IMG/VR virus record: IMGVR_UViG_3300025168_000197
Span: 1 to 40,888 of that record
Source of the DNA: a virus
Strand: one strand, 5' to 3'
Length of the DNA stretch: 40,888 bases
Shown here: in pieces, positions 1-8,019 of the stretch
Numbering within the stretch: the stretch's first letter is position 1
Layout: each line of letters opens with the position of its first letter
Notes under the pieces: generated by a model
The model's database searches: none
What the model was told of the DNA's origin: nothing
What the model saw: only the letters and a program-made list of their open reading frames with translations
Position numbers and translations under genes: made by a program

Positions 1-21
1 GGCAAGGACTACACGCTGGGG

Positions 22-462
22 TTACTTAGTTTTAGGTTTGGTAGTATCTTCCGTAGCTTTTGCATCAGAAGCCTCAGCAGCACCTTCAGACACGATGGAC
101 CGTAAGTTTTGCATAAGGGATCCAGCTACCAGGGTCAGCAGGGCAGATGCCACACTGACATGTTCATCTTGGATAGCTCCAGTGCCCAGCATAATTATAA
201 AGCCACCGATCAACAGCACTAGCAGTAGTGGTGTAGTCAGTGCGATATTTGTACGAGCTTTTTCACTTGCGCTTTGCCGCAATCTAATCTTAGCAAGCTC
301 TAATTTAGCAGCAGCGTTTTCACGCGCAACTATAGCCTTATACTTAGCTTCTGCTTCGCGAGTTTCCTCTCGCTTTAGCTTTAGTGCTGATCGTTCATCT
401 TTCACGATAAACGTGGCTCCATTAGCTGAAGCCTCATCCAAATCATTGTGTTTAGTTGGCAT
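22..462 (-). CDS. Small two-helix membrane protein, holin-like (tentative)
   Basis: The 146-residue protein has a charged, Ala/Lys/Glu-rich N-terminal half (about residues 20-70) that looks like a long helix or coiled coil. Two hydrophobic segments follow, at about residues 73-95 and 102-118, separated by a short acidic turn. The tail is soluble and rich in Ala, Asp and Lys. No enzymatic motif is visible. Size and two-helix topology fit a phage holin or another small inner-membrane protein, and a position just after the tail tube gene would suit late expression. No lysis enzyme is visible beside it, so the holin idea rests on topology alone. It starts with ATG at 462, 59 bp downstream of the tube gene; the last 21 bases of the window beyond its stop contain nothing I can identify. 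Confidence 0.6.
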   Translation of the reverse strand: MPTKHNDLDEASANGATFIVKDERSALKLKREETREAEAKYKAIVARENAAAKLELAKIRLRQSASEKARTNIALTTPLLLVLLIGGFIIMLGTGAIQDEHVSVASALLTLVAGSLMQNLRSIVSEGAAEASDAKATEDTTKPKTK

Positions 463-521
463 AAAGACATGTCCTTGTACCTAGGGGTAAGTAGTTAAGG
501 GGTAAATTGAAGGCTTAAAGA

Positions 522-1085
522 CTAGTCTCTTTTGTAGCCTAGGAAGTCGTATCGGAAAGTAACTTCTACCGTGGAGAACTCGTTAGTGGAGTAATTCTTT
601 TCTGAGAAGCTAATACCTTGAGGGTACACACCGTAAAGTTCGATGGAAGCAAAAGGCTCATTTGCATTATCAAGCTCTAAGATTCTTAGCCTGTTCGCCT
701 TTAAATTTCCAGTGCCTGCACCTCCAGGAGGAGATAAAGCAGCTACTTCTCCTGTAACAGGATTGTAGGTTTGAGAGAACCATGCCCAAAGAGCAGGAGT
801 GGTATCGGTAAGTAGTTGGTTATCGAAAGTGATAGTAACCGCTTCAGGCGAAAACTTGCCAGGGTAGTACATCTTATCGTTAACTCTGTCCACTACGATC
901 TCATCGGTTGCTCCTGCAACAGGAGAGACTTGCTTTGCAGCAGTAGTAAGACTTGTTTCATTTCCAGGAACACCTTCAAATCTACACTCAAACTGATACG
1001 TTCTTACAGAGTCTAATTGAGTAGAGACTACAGGCAATTCTCTGCCTGCTACGAAGGTTCTAGATGCTTTATATAGTGAGGTCAT
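522..1085 (-). CDS. 19: Tail tube protein (T4 gp19-like)
   Basis: This 187-residue protein would form the stacked hexameric rings of the inner tail tube through which DNA passes. T4 gp19 is 163 residues. The sequence is beta-rich, starts with a polar stretch (SLYKASRTFVAGRELPV) and ends in a strand-rich segment with an FSTVEVTFRYDFLGY motif; tail tube proteins commonly end with a similar strand. The assignment depends strongly on position: it begins 5 bp after the sheath gene stop, matching the conserved 18-19 order of T4-type phages. A GGATAG ribosome-binding site lies just before the ATG. Family membership is inferred from size, order and fold pattern rather than a diagnostic residue. Confidence 0.8.
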   Translation of the reverse strand: MTSLYKASRTFVAGRELPVVSTQLDSVRTYQFECRFEGVPGNETSLTTAAKQVSPVAGATDEIVVDRVNDKMYYPGKFSPEAVTITFDNQLLTDTTPALWAWFSQTYNPVTGEVAALSPPGGAGTGNLKANRLRILELDNANEPFASIELYGVYPQGISFSEKNYSTNEFSTVEVTFRYDFLGYKRD

Positions 1086-1090
1086 GATTA

Positions 1091-3103
1091 CTATCCATTA
1101 ATTGTTGCCGACTGGCTTGTAAGGTTTACTTCAAAGACAATCGTTTCAGCAGCCTTGGTAGGCTTAATTGTTACGGAACACCATAACTCGTTTCTATCCA
1201 CTCTTAGGGGAGTATTCGTTCCCGAGTCACATTGAACTGCTCCTGCAACAATGGCTCTTCTAGCCTTGAGGTCACTTAAGAATGGATTAATAGCTTCCTC
1301 TACTAGCTCCCAAGTGAACACGTCATTGGGTTCAAACTGGAATGGCTTGCCAAGTTGAAGCAAAGTTTTTCTGATAAAGATCATCAGCCTTCTAACATTA
1401 ACTCTATCAAGAGCAGTTGGAAGTCTTTGAGTGGTCTTTTGTCCAAAGATGGTAATACCCGCTTGAGGCTCCTTAGTGATCGGATTCACAGCATTTGAGT
1501 ATAGTGTATCCTTATCCCCTTGGTTAAGAGGTTGCTCAACATCCGAAGGCTTAGTTAACCTGCCTCTTCTAAATCCAGCAGGAGCGAACCAAGGCTCTGC
1601 GATACTGTCTGTGAAGACACATTGCCTTGCAGCAAAGATGGAAGGATCATACCATTCTTCTGCCCCTGCGAAGGAATTGAATACTTGGACCCAAGGCCAG
1701 TATGCCGCAGCATAAGATGAGTTAACAGCAGCGGTTCGAGTCCCCTTACCATTCAACCAATCAACAGCGGCTTGAGTATTGCCGACCGCATATGGGGGAG
1801 CAATAAGTGCCAAGAAGTTCTTCGAAGATTCTCCAAGAGTGATTAAAGCATTTTGAACGTCTTGATCACTGATGCCAGGGATAGCGGCAATTGATATGTT
1901 TAGAGAATCATCATCAAGAGCATATATTCCAGTCTTGGTTGCAGCGGCTCCTATTAAAGCCGTTCTGTCTCCTGACCCATCCTCTGTAGCCCCGTAGCCA
2001 CTGTTTCCTCCTGCTAGGCTGTAGGTTCCAGCAACAGGCTTTACAAATCTAGGGGTGGCTGTGCCTGCTACAAGTTCTCCATTGAAGCTAGCAGCCACAG
2101 ATAGTTTTTCTCCGAACTGATCAGGAATGCCAGCGTAGGCTGCTCCCGCAGTAGTTATGACATCAGCGTAAACATAATCTGATTTGTTGTTTAACTCATT
2201 ATTAACTAGCAAGAACTCCACCGAGTTTGCAGCAGAGGGAGAAAGAACAACTTGGAACTGTTCGACTTGAGCACCCTCACTGTTTACTGATAGTTTATCT
2301 TCTACTGATAAGTTATTGATTTCAACAGAAACACCTTGAGTGCTTCCATCTCTAAGTCCACTAAGATTATACCCAGTGCCAGGATAAACAGCTTCTGCTA
2401 GTAAATTAATACCATCCGATTGGAAACCTGCTGCTTGTACTCCAGCCCCGCTAGTGGTCGATCCGTTACCCGAAGCGTCCACAGTTTGAGCAAAAGTAAG
2501 CGTACTATTAGTATACCCAACAGCACTCACAAGAAGAGCAGCACCCGAACCAGCAAACTTAGAAGCTAAGAATTGATTTCCGGCACTATCCACATAAGCA
2601 AATACTGGTTGATCCCCTATAATGGCAGGATCGAAAGCATTGTAAAGAAGCGACTGCTTGGTAGGGTAAGTTGTAGATGAGGCTGGGATAGCGACTGTTC
2701 CGCTTATCTTAAAGTTTCCACCATTGTCAGACACACTGTAATAGATTGAGGAGGGCTGTGAAATGTCCCATCCAGCACCCGAAAGTTGAACTGAAGGGCA
2801 GGCTCCAAGAGTCACCACACCTGATGCGTTTGCTTTACCTGTTCCAGCAGCACGAACGAAGTAAAGTTGATTGGTAGCTTCGAGAATTTCTAAAGCACCC
2901 TCAAGCCCTTGTCCTGGCATTGGAGTCGAAGGCTTACCAAACAAAGATAATAGATTTTGCTGACTAGTAACCAGAGTAGGCTTATCTACCGGACCTTTAT
3001 CCGCGAAACCAACAATACCCACAACGCTGGAATTAACATTGGGGGTGTAAACTGAAACGTCATTTTCAATGACTACAACGGAAGGACTAGTAGGTAATGC
3101 CAT
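1091..3103 (-). CDS. 18: Contractile tail sheath protein (T4 gp18-like)
   Basis: The 670-residue product matches the length of T4 gp18 (659). It would polymerise around the tail tube and contract to drive it through the host envelope. The N-terminus has the typical sheath opening, PSVVVIENDVSVYTPNVNS followed by VVGIVGFADKGPVDKPTLVTS. The C-terminal part carries the conserved sheath domain: GITIFGQKTTQ, then LDRVNVRRLMIFIRKTLL, a WELVEEAINPFL helix and a last beta-strand segment. The middle (roughly residues 120-360) is variable and Gly/Ser/Ala-rich, as expected of the surface-exposed domains. It sits between a small unknown gene and the tube gene. The start is ATG at 3103. Confidence 0.93.
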   Translation of the reverse strand: MALPTSPSVVVIENDVSVYTPNVNSSVVGIVGFADKGPVDKPTLVTSQQNLLSLFGKPSTPMPGQGLEGALEILEATNQLYFVRAAGTGKANASGVVTLGACPSVQLSGAGWDISQPSSIYYSVSDNGGNFKISGTVAIPASSTTYPTKQSLLYNAFDPAIIGDQPVFAYVDSAGNQFLASKFAGSGAALLVSAVGYTNSTLTFAQTVDASGNGSTTSGAGVQAAGFQSDGINLLAEAVYPGTGYNLSGLRDGSTQGVSVEINNLSVEDKLSVNSEGAQVEQFQVVLSPSAANSVEFLLVNNELNNKSDYVYADVITTAGAAYAGIPDQFGEKLSVAASFNGELVAGTATPRFVKPVAGTYSLAGGNSGYGATEDGSGDRTALIGAAATKTGIYALDDDSLNISIAAIPGISDQDVQNALITLGESSKNFLALIAPPYAVGNTQAAVDWLNGKGTRTAAVNSSYAAAYWPWVQVFNSFAGAEEWYDPSIFAARQCVFTDSIAEPWFAPAGFRRGRLTKPSDVEQPLNQGDKDTLYSNAVNPITKEPQAGITIFGQKTTQRLPTALDRVNVRRLMIFIRKTLLQLGKPFQFEPNDVFTWELVEEAINPFLSDLKARRAIVAGAVQCDSGTNTPLRVDRNELWCSVTIKPTKAAETIVFEVNLTSQSATING

Positions 3104-3119
3104 GGTTATGTACTCTTAT

Positions 3120-3365
3120 TTATTTGCCTTTTTTTAACTTCAAAGACTTGACTGGCTTTGGGGGAGCAAGAGCAGGGAACACAGGATCCTCTACATGCTT
3201 TATCGTAGCCATTCTCCTCTTAACTAAGTTCTCAGCGATTGAGCTACTCCAACTATCAGGGGTCTCGATTGAAGACTTGGGGGCTACAAATATATCTTTA
3301 AGTCCTTCTGGAGTAGTAAAGGAAATATAAAATCCCTGTAAAGATGTGTTTTTTACGATTTTCAT
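3120..3365 (-). CDS. Small protein of unknown function between gp15 and sheath
   Basis: An 81-residue protein lying between the gp15-like and sheath genes, in the place where T4 has the two terminase genes 16 and 17. It has no terminase features (no Walker motifs and far too short). The middle reads as a small beta-containing domain (LQGFYISFTTPEGLKDIFVAP), then a helix with RRMATIKHVEDP, and it ends in a basic, Pro/Lys-rich tail (PPKPVKSLKLKKGK). It may be an accessory structural protein, since it shares the late structural operon. It begins at ATG 3365 with a well-placed AGGTAGGAGC ribosome-binding region upstream. Function unrecognised. Confidence 0.65.
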   Translation of the reverse strand: MKIVKNTSLQGFYISFTTPEGLKDIFVAPKSSIETPDSWSSSIAENLVKRRMATIKHVEDPVFPALAPPKPVKSLKLKKGK

Positions 3366-3391
3366 ATAAATAGCTCCTACCTTATTTACCT

Positions 3392-4123
3392 CTAATCCTT
3401 GATAATTTTTGTTAAATTGTCTGTGCCTGTTTCTCTGACTTCAAGTCTTGAATTACTATCATTCTTAATTACTGTTTCGTGATGGAAGGACGTGATCTCC
3501 CCAGTGTTTGTAACAGTAAATTTTGGACTAGGAATGTAGGTTTCTAACGTGACGGTAATAGATTTTTGAAGCACCCTATCTTGGGCATCTTGGGCTGTCA
3601 CCGACCCTAGGTCTTGCTCCGACTCAATAAAACATTTATTAAAATCAGAGTATTTTGTTCTTACATTTATCTCAGGATTAAACTTTCCAAAGATGCTAGA
3701 ACGCAACATGTCCATATCGGCTTTATACTTGGCCCAGATATTTATCTCATAAGAAAGATTTATTGGTCTGGGAGGAAAGCTTAATACTCTAGTAGCTCTA
3801 AGCTTTTCAGAATCCCAAAAAGTTTCGTTAATGAGCACGGGTCTGTATCTCAAACGCTCATCTGAGTTATCTGTTCCCGATTCCACTATAGAAATCAATG
3901 GAAGGATTAAAGTGTTATCTGCCTTAGCTCTACTAACAATTCTCTCAGGGCTACCATAAGTAGACTTAACTCTTAATTTATTATTATTTCCATCAAAGTA
4001 ATGAAGATTACCAAAGATAGAAAGCAACTCTCTTAGACTCTCCTTGTATACATTAGCTACAGAAGGTTTAATCTTGTTGGTAGTTAGCTCATGTATTTGC
4101 TGTTTGAGTCTAGTAGTATTCAC
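3392..4123 (-). CDS. 15: Tail sheath stabiliser / tail terminator (T4 gp15-like)
   Basis: A 243-residue protein aligning by eye with T4 gp15 (272 residues), which caps the finished sheath and tube and joins the tail to the head. Matching blocks are ILPLISIVE (T4 ILPRINLHLVD), RPINLSYEINIWAKYKADM (T4 PSPIKMIYELSIFTRYEDDM), FGKFNPEINVRTKY (T4 ILPYFQPHFNTTMY) and SITVTLETYIPSP (T4 IEWSLTFEVNGWMYP). The start is a GTG whose G follows the last bases of the gp14 stop (TAGTG), so the two genes are probably translationally coupled. The gp13-gp14-gp15 order is kept as in T4, which strengthens the call. Confidence 0.82.
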   Translation of the reverse strand: MNTTRLKQQIHELTTNKIKPSVANVYKESLRELLSIFGNLHYFDGNNNKLRVKSTYGSPERIVSRAKADNTLILPLISIVESGTDNSDERLRYRPVLINETFWDSEKLRATRVLSFPPRPINLSYEINIWAKYKADMDMLRSSIFGKFNPEINVRTKYSDFNKCFIESEQDLGSVTAQDAQDRVLQKSITVTLETYIPSPKFTVTNTGEITSFHHETVIKNDSNSRLEVRETGTDNLTKIIKD

Positions 4124-4665
4124 TAGATCTTACCTCCAACATCATCCGTTCTGTTGAAGTAACTTTCATTATGAATTTCCTTAGTATCTCTAAGGACCTT
4201 AGCGTGGACTAAAAGATGATAAACCCCATAAGCCTCAAAGCTATCCTCTTGAACTTCGAATACTTCAAACTTAATGCTTTGGAACTCAGGCTCTAGGACA
4301 TCCCCAATGATCAAAGGTCTCCCGAGAATGTTTTCAGCGTAAGACTTATTAAATATAAATACTTGATCTATTTGAATCTCTACACCAAACTGTGATAAGT
4401 TTTCCTCTATGGGTCTGGGGTCGTAATGTGCCCACAACTTAACAGGTTCTCCCGCAATAGCCTTCTTACGAGATTCCATGTACACATCATCAACATCATT
4501 AGACTCGACATACTTGTATACAGATATTCTAGATCCTGCTAGCTTAATGTTCTCAGCATCAATTAGATTGAATAGATTCTTATCCTTAACCTTTTTGAAT
4601 AAGGAAAGCCTAGAGTCTCTCTCCTCAGGAAAGTTAGTAGGGGGCGTGGTTACTTTGTACCTCAT
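4123..4665 (-). CDS. 14: Neck / head completion protein (T4 gp14-like)
   Basis: A 180-residue protein between the gp13- and gp15-like genes. In T4, gp13 and gp14 form the neck that closes the filled head and receives the tail. Here the central part runs from LWAHYDPRPIEENLSQFGVEI through VFIFNKSYAENILGRPLIIGDVL to FEVFEVQEDSFEAYGVYHLLV. This is the beta-barrel pattern of gp14-type neck proteins, with a conserved SQFG turn and a late EV.EDSFEA.G strand pair. T4 gp14 is longer (256 residues), so this copy has shorter ends. The call combines a remembered motif resemblance with strong synteny. It starts 12 bp after the gp13 stop and overlaps the gp15 start by one base. Confidence 0.75.
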   Translation of the reverse strand: MRYKVTTPPTNFPEERDSRLSLFKKVKDKNLFNLIDAENIKLAGSRISVYKYVESNDVDDVYMESRKKAIAGEPVKLWAHYDPRPIEENLSQFGVEIQIDQVFIFNKSYAENILGRPLIIGDVLEPEFQSIKFEVFEVQEDSFEAYGVYHLLVHAKVLRDTKEIHNESYFNRTDDVGGKI

Positions 4666-4677
4666 ATTAAGTAGGGG

Positions 4678-5547
4678 TTAGAAAATATCGAATAATGGGG
4701 GCTGCTCTATCTCCGTTTTAAGCTCTTCAATTAGCATCTGCTTCTCTTCTCGTGATTCGGATAATAATGTATCACCGTCAAGCCTAGAGCCTCCTGAGGG
4801 GCCTGGGAGAGTTTGATACTTACCCCTAATTCTTCCTAGGATTTCTTTAGATACGGCTAACGAATATCTTTGAATCCAGTTCTTGTATGCTGGGTGTACT
4901 GTCTCAGCATCTAAGGCACGGAACTCCAGAAGAACTCCTTCCTCATTACTTTCAGGCACCGGGAAAATGTGTAAGTACCTGTTGTTTATCAACTGCCAAG
5001 ACGATGCCTTACCCAAGACATTCTTTACTTGCTTTAAGTATTGCTGCATTAGCAAATACTGACTCACGTTGTAGTTGTTGAACATTCCAGAGTTAGTAAA
5101 GAACATGATGGAGAAATCATATTCTAAGGATCCAGGACTTGCGCCAAACTTAAAGAAGTCTCTTTGATACCAAACATCATTTAAGTTGTTTGCCACCTCC
5201 GCAGGAAGCTCGTAAACATTAATATTAGCAGACGTTTGAAAGCTAGCATACTGGGTAAGCCAATCAGGCGAATGATACTCTAACTTTGATATGGCTTCTT
5301 CAATGCAGATCTCTACCTGAAAGTCTTCTAACTCTACATCTACAACAGGATACCCAAGCCTAGCAAAGACAAAGTCTTTAACTGTGCGCTCAAAAGGCTT
5401 CCACTCTCCAGTCTCAGTTGCGTCTCTATTGTTTAGAGACTTCGTCTTAGGCTCAGGATCAATCTGATCACTTAACTTATTGCCTCCATACTTTCCATAC
5501 GAAGATCCATAACTGGTTAGGGTAGGTACTCCTAATTTATCTGCCAT
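4678..5547 (-). CDS. 13: Neck protein (T4 gp13-like)
   Basis: A 289-residue protein, close to T4 gp13 (309), the head-completion neck component. Recognisable features are an early mixed region WKPFERTVKDFVFARLGYP with VELEDFQVEICIEEAISKLEY, an aromatic middle domain (DVWYQRDFFKF, RYLHIFPVP), and a C-terminal helical segment with KYQTLPGPSGGSRLDGDTLL followed by SREEKQMLIEEL. The last block resembles the PGG..NG..I..EA region that I recall near the end of gp13. It is the first gene after the capsid terminator, so it needs its own promoter or read-through. The gp23-gp13-gp14-gp15 adjacency differs from T4, where gene 23 is far downstream of gene 13. Confidence 0.8.
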   Translation of the reverse strand: MADKLGVPTLTSYGSSYGKYGGNKLSDQIDPEPKTKSLNNRDATETGEWKPFERTVKDFVFARLGYPVVDVELEDFQVEICIEEAISKLEYHSPDWLTQYASFQTSANINVYELPAEVANNLNDVWYQRDFFKFGASPGSLEYDFSIMFFTNSGMFNNYNVSQYLLMQQYLKQVKNVLGKASSWQLINNRYLHIFPVPESNEEGVLLEFRALDAETVHPAYKNWIQRYSLAVSKEILGRIRGKYQTLPGPSGGSRLDGDTLLSESREEKQMLIEELKTEIEQPPLFDIF

Positions 5548-5568
5548 GTAATTATTTACCCTTCCTAT

Positions 5569-5601
5569 AAAAAAAGGGTTCAGATATAATCTGAACCCTT
5601 T
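5569..5601 (-). terminator. Intrinsic terminator after the major capsid gene
   Basis: A perfect 13-bp inverted repeat (arms 5573-5585 and 5589-5601, AAAGGGTTCAGAT pairing with ATCTGAACCCTTT) surrounds a 3-nt loop. Read on the minus strand, the stem is followed directly by a run of seven T. This is a textbook Rho-independent terminator placed 27 bp after the gp23 stop and 22 bp before the gp13 start. It would cap the abundant capsid message. It is the only strong intrinsic terminator I found in the window. Confidence 0.92.
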
Positions 5602-5613
5602 CTTATCTTTTAA

Positions 5614-5631
5614 CTAAGAGTTAACTCTTAG
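5614..5631. repeat. Perfect 18-nt palindrome overlapping the gp23 stop codon
   Basis: CTAAGAGTTAACTCTTAG is fully self-complementary (9-bp arms, no spacer) and contains the gp23 TAA stop. With the terminator hairpin 12 bp further downstream it forms a double-hairpin 3' end on the capsid mRNA. It could protect the message or help ribosome release; alternatively it may be a protein-binding site. The role is inferred. Confidence 0.7.
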
Positions 5632-7298
5632 ACGATGTCGCCACCTACTGCGTAGGCACCCTGGAAGAGTTCACCCTCGTTACCAGTGTTACGGTAGAGT
5701 TCCGGTGTCATGAAGTCAGCACCAGTTCCGATCAGTCGGATAACTCGGTAGAACCTAGAAGCAGGTTGCACTGCGGCCTTACCGTAGCGAGTCAGGATAC
5801 CCTTTCTCGGTTGGAAGGTCTCAGGATCCACGACCGTATCCAGCGGTTGCAGCGGGATGTAAGGGCAGTAGAAGAAGCCTGCGTCCATCGGGCTTGAACC
5901 CTTGTAGCCAACAATGATCTCATCGTCAGGGAACATCGGGTCAACAACCAGATCATACTTACCAGCAAACTTACCCTTGTAAGTGATTTGGCTTCCAGTC
6001 GTGTTCGTAGGACCGTCTTCTCTAGCAAGACCACCCTCAAGCTTCGCAGCCGACTCAAGCAGCGTAGCAATCACTGGCGAAGTAATCAAGACGTTACCCG
6101 GACCACGAAGAGTAGTCTTGTAGATGTCTTGGCTTGCGTGATTGATCAGAGCAAGGACGTTCGAGTAGACTTGACCCAAGTGCTGTGGAGCAAAAGTAGT
6201 CGTGCTATCCGTAAACCGCTTCAGGTCCATCACGAAGATGTTGGAGTACTTTCTAGCGATACCGCCAGTACCGTCAGTGTCTCCCTCAGTGGTCAGAGGA
6301 GCATTAAAGTCATACTCGTAAGCACCAGCAACAAAAACACCACCGTTTGCAGTAGTGGCCGTGGAACCGCCGTTGCCAGTGAAGTTATCTGCACCGGGCT
6401 GGTGAAGACTCTCAATATCCCAACCACCGCCATTCGCAGCAGGACCATAAGCGATCATGCGAATGTCTTCGATCAGTTCACGGTCAATCTCAAGGTTCAT
6501 TTCCTTCGAGAGAAGATCCGTCAGTTCAGCTTCCATGTCAAGGTTATGGTATGCCTTAAGGTCTTGAGCAGCTTCGAGCGTCCAAACGGCTCTCATCTTA
6601 CGCTCACGAGCTTGCACGGTCTGCTTCTGAATGTGCATGTTAACCTCAGGAATGAGGCTACCACGAAGTCGCTCACCAGCCGAAACGGCGTAGCCTAGGA
6701 TCGAGGTACTACTTGGGTATGAAGCAAGTTGACCACCCATCGTAGTCGAAGGCGAACCGTTGCGATCATTAAGAACATTGGACAGGTCAAAGCTAGAAGC
6801 CGTAGGAGCAGCAAATTCGCCAGCCCGAAGACCACTCGCAGGACCAGCAGTCCCAGCCATCCAGTTAGCGTTACCCGCCATAGCGGCTTGCGCTGCGGTG
6901 CCAGTAAAGGAACCGATTGGCTTTGCCGTCAAGTTACGTGGCGTGATGTTGAACTTGGAGTACATCGTTTGCTCAACGTTATCATGTGCTCTGGAGTTGC
7001 CCATGTAGAAGATTTGCGAAACCGGGCCGTCCATGGCCTGGGTAGCACCGATCTTGTTGAACATGAGTTCCGGGTACATGCGACGAATCATTGGGAAGGC
7101 GAACTTTTGGAAAGTGCCGATCTTACCCGTGGTCGTAGCGGTTTGGCTTAGTGCCTCTTCGTTAAGAGTGTTACTCTTAAAAGCTTTTGCTTGGTTTTCA
7201 AACAACCGAGCAGTTTGATAAGCGATGTGATCATCCGCGATACCATCAAGGAGTGGTTCCCAACGCTGTAGTAATTCAGTTCTGTCTATAGCAGTCAT
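5628..7298 (-). CDS. 23: Major capsid protein (T4 gp23-like)
   Basis: A 556-residue protein (T4 gp23 is 521) that forms the hexamers of the head shell. The N-terminus (AELLQRW-type start, EPLLDGIADDHIAYQTARLFENQAK) parallels the T4 prepeptide. The shell domain has FPMIRRMYPELMFNKIGATQ with AMDGPVSQIFYM, a hallmark of T4-type capsid proteins, and near the C-terminus is RYGKAAVQPASRFYRVIRL. Residues L45-N46-E47 fit the L/I-x-E consensus of the gp21 protease, so cleavage after E47 is plausible. AGAGGATAA before the ATG is a strong ribosome-binding site. The gene is visibly richer in G+C and C-ending codons than its neighbours, as expected for the most highly expressed phage gene. Confidence 0.96.
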   Translation of the reverse strand: MTAIDRTELLQRWEPLLDGIADDHIAYQTARLFENQAKAFKSNTLNEEALSQTATTTGKIGTFQKFAFPMIRRMYPELMFNKIGATQAMDGPVSQIFYMGNSRAHDNVEQTMYSKFNITPRNLTAKPIGSFTGTAAQAAMAGNANWMAGTAGPASGLRAGEFAAPTASSFDLSNVLNDRNGSPSTTMGGQLASYPSSTSILGYAVSAGERLRGSLIPEVNMHIQKQTVQARERKMRAVWTLEAAQDLKAYHNLDMEAELTDLLSKEMNLEIDRELIEDIRMIAYGPAANGGGWDIESLHQPGADNFTGNGGSTATTANGGVFVAGAYEYDFNAPLTTEGDTDGTGGIARKYSNIFVMDLKRFTDSTTTFAPQHLGQVYSNVLALINHASQDIYKTTLRGPGNVLITSPVIATLLESAAKLEGGLAREDGPTNTTGSQITYKGKFAGKYDLVVDPMFPDDEIIVGYKGSSPMDAGFFYCPYIPLQPLDTVVDPETFQPRKGILTRYGKAAVQPASRFYRVIRLIGTGADFMTPELYRNTGNEGELFQGAYAVGGDIV

Positions 7299-7302
7299 AC
7301 TA

Positions 7303-7959
7303 TTATCCTCTCAAATTATTATTGAGTTTGTCTAACACGCCTTGATTTATCCATTCGTTAGAATTGACAGCGTGGTTCTCTACTAACTTTTCACTAGCTT
7401 CCTTCACTTTGAAGTTATCTTCACTAATGACGAGTGCCTGATCAGAAAGTTTCCTTTCTGCATTAGAGTTTTCCTTAAGTCTACGGGCAATCTTCTTGAC
7501 CTCGCCTAGGGACTCCTCTAACTTAATGTTCTTGTCCGAAGAGACCTTAACCGATCTCTTAAGATTAATGTTTTCCTTTAGGAGCTTATCTAATTGGTGG
7601 AGGAGAGCATCGTTCTTCTCTTCCTGTGCTTCACCAATAGAAGCTAAGGCATCCATTGCGTTTAGTTCGTCTTGAGGGTTAAGCTCAACAGCGAACATCG
7701 AACGGACACTTTCAAACATTTGAGCGTTTCTAAATGTCTCATTTTCCAGTTCAAGCTCTTTAAGGGCTTGCTCCTTTAACTTCTCCACGTTACCGCGAAT
7801 AAATGAGGTTACCTTGGTGGACAGGTCTTGAACCTCTTCTTGGACCTTTTGTTTTATAGTTACGGAGATGAGACCCGCTACCTTCTCAAGGGTAGACTCA
7901 TCTAAACCCTCGGGCAAGTAACTTGCAACATCCTTAATAACTTCTGATGTGTTTGACAT
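7303..7959 (-). CDS. 22: Prohead core scaffolding protein (T4 gp22-like)
   Basis: A 218-residue, highly charged, almost entirely helical protein between the protease and capsid genes, the place of gp22 (269 residues) in T4. Long coiled-coil stretches rich in Lys and Glu run from about residue 30 to 190, with FESVRSMFAVEL in the middle and an Asn-rich tail. In T4 it forms the bulk of the prohead core and is degraded by gp21 before packaging. Several L-x-E type sites are present, consistent with that fate. The ribosome-binding site AGAGGT is strong, and a late-promoter-like GATAAATA lies about 50 bp upstream. The stop is 4 bp before the gp23 start, so the two are likely co-expressed. Confidence 0.88.
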   Translation of the reverse strand: MSNTSEVIKDVASYLPEGLDESTLEKVAGLISVTIKQKVQEEVQDLSTKVTSFIRGNVEKLKEQALKELELENETFRNAQMFESVRSMFAVELNPQDELNAMDALASIGEAQEEKNDALLHQLDKLLKENINLKRSVKVSSDKNIKLEESLGEVKKIARRLKENSNAERKLSDQALVISEDNFKVKEASEKLVENHAVNSNEWINQGVLDKLNNNLRG

Positions 7960-8010
7960 AATAGAACCTCTATGTAGTTATGTAGCTAATTGTAATAACT
8001 TTAAGTTTTT

Positions 8011-8018
8011 TATTTATC
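8011..8018 (-). promoter_or_regulatory. Late-promoter-like -10 element upstream of gp22-gp23
   Basis: On the minus strand the short gap after the protease gene contains CGATAAATAAAAAAC, close to the T4 late box TATAAATA. It lies 51 bp upstream of the gp22 ATG, which leaves a normal leader with a strong ribosome-binding site. T4-type late promoters need only this -10 box. The gap is AT-rich, so a chance match is possible. Confidence 0.4.
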
Positions 8019-8019
8019 G

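Noticed and set aside
38-484. 148-codon plus-strand open frame
   Set aside because: Antisense to the 146-aa membrane protein gene; Ser/Ala-rich product, no ribosome-binding site, and the minus-strand gene fits the operon.
3117-3124. AATAAATA late-promoter-like box before the sheath gene
   Set aside because: It overlaps the stop codon of the preceding gene (GGC AAA TAA ATA) and lies only 13 bp from the ATG, too close for a promoter with a usable leader.
5988-6698. 236-codon plus-strand open frame opposite the capsid gene
   Set aside because: It is antisense to gp23, whose C-ending codons create long open frames in the complement. The product is Ser/Arg/Thr-rich with no plausible fold.
6729-7151. 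140-codon plus-strand open frame opposite the capsid gene
   Set aside because: Same antisense artefact of the capsid gene's composition.
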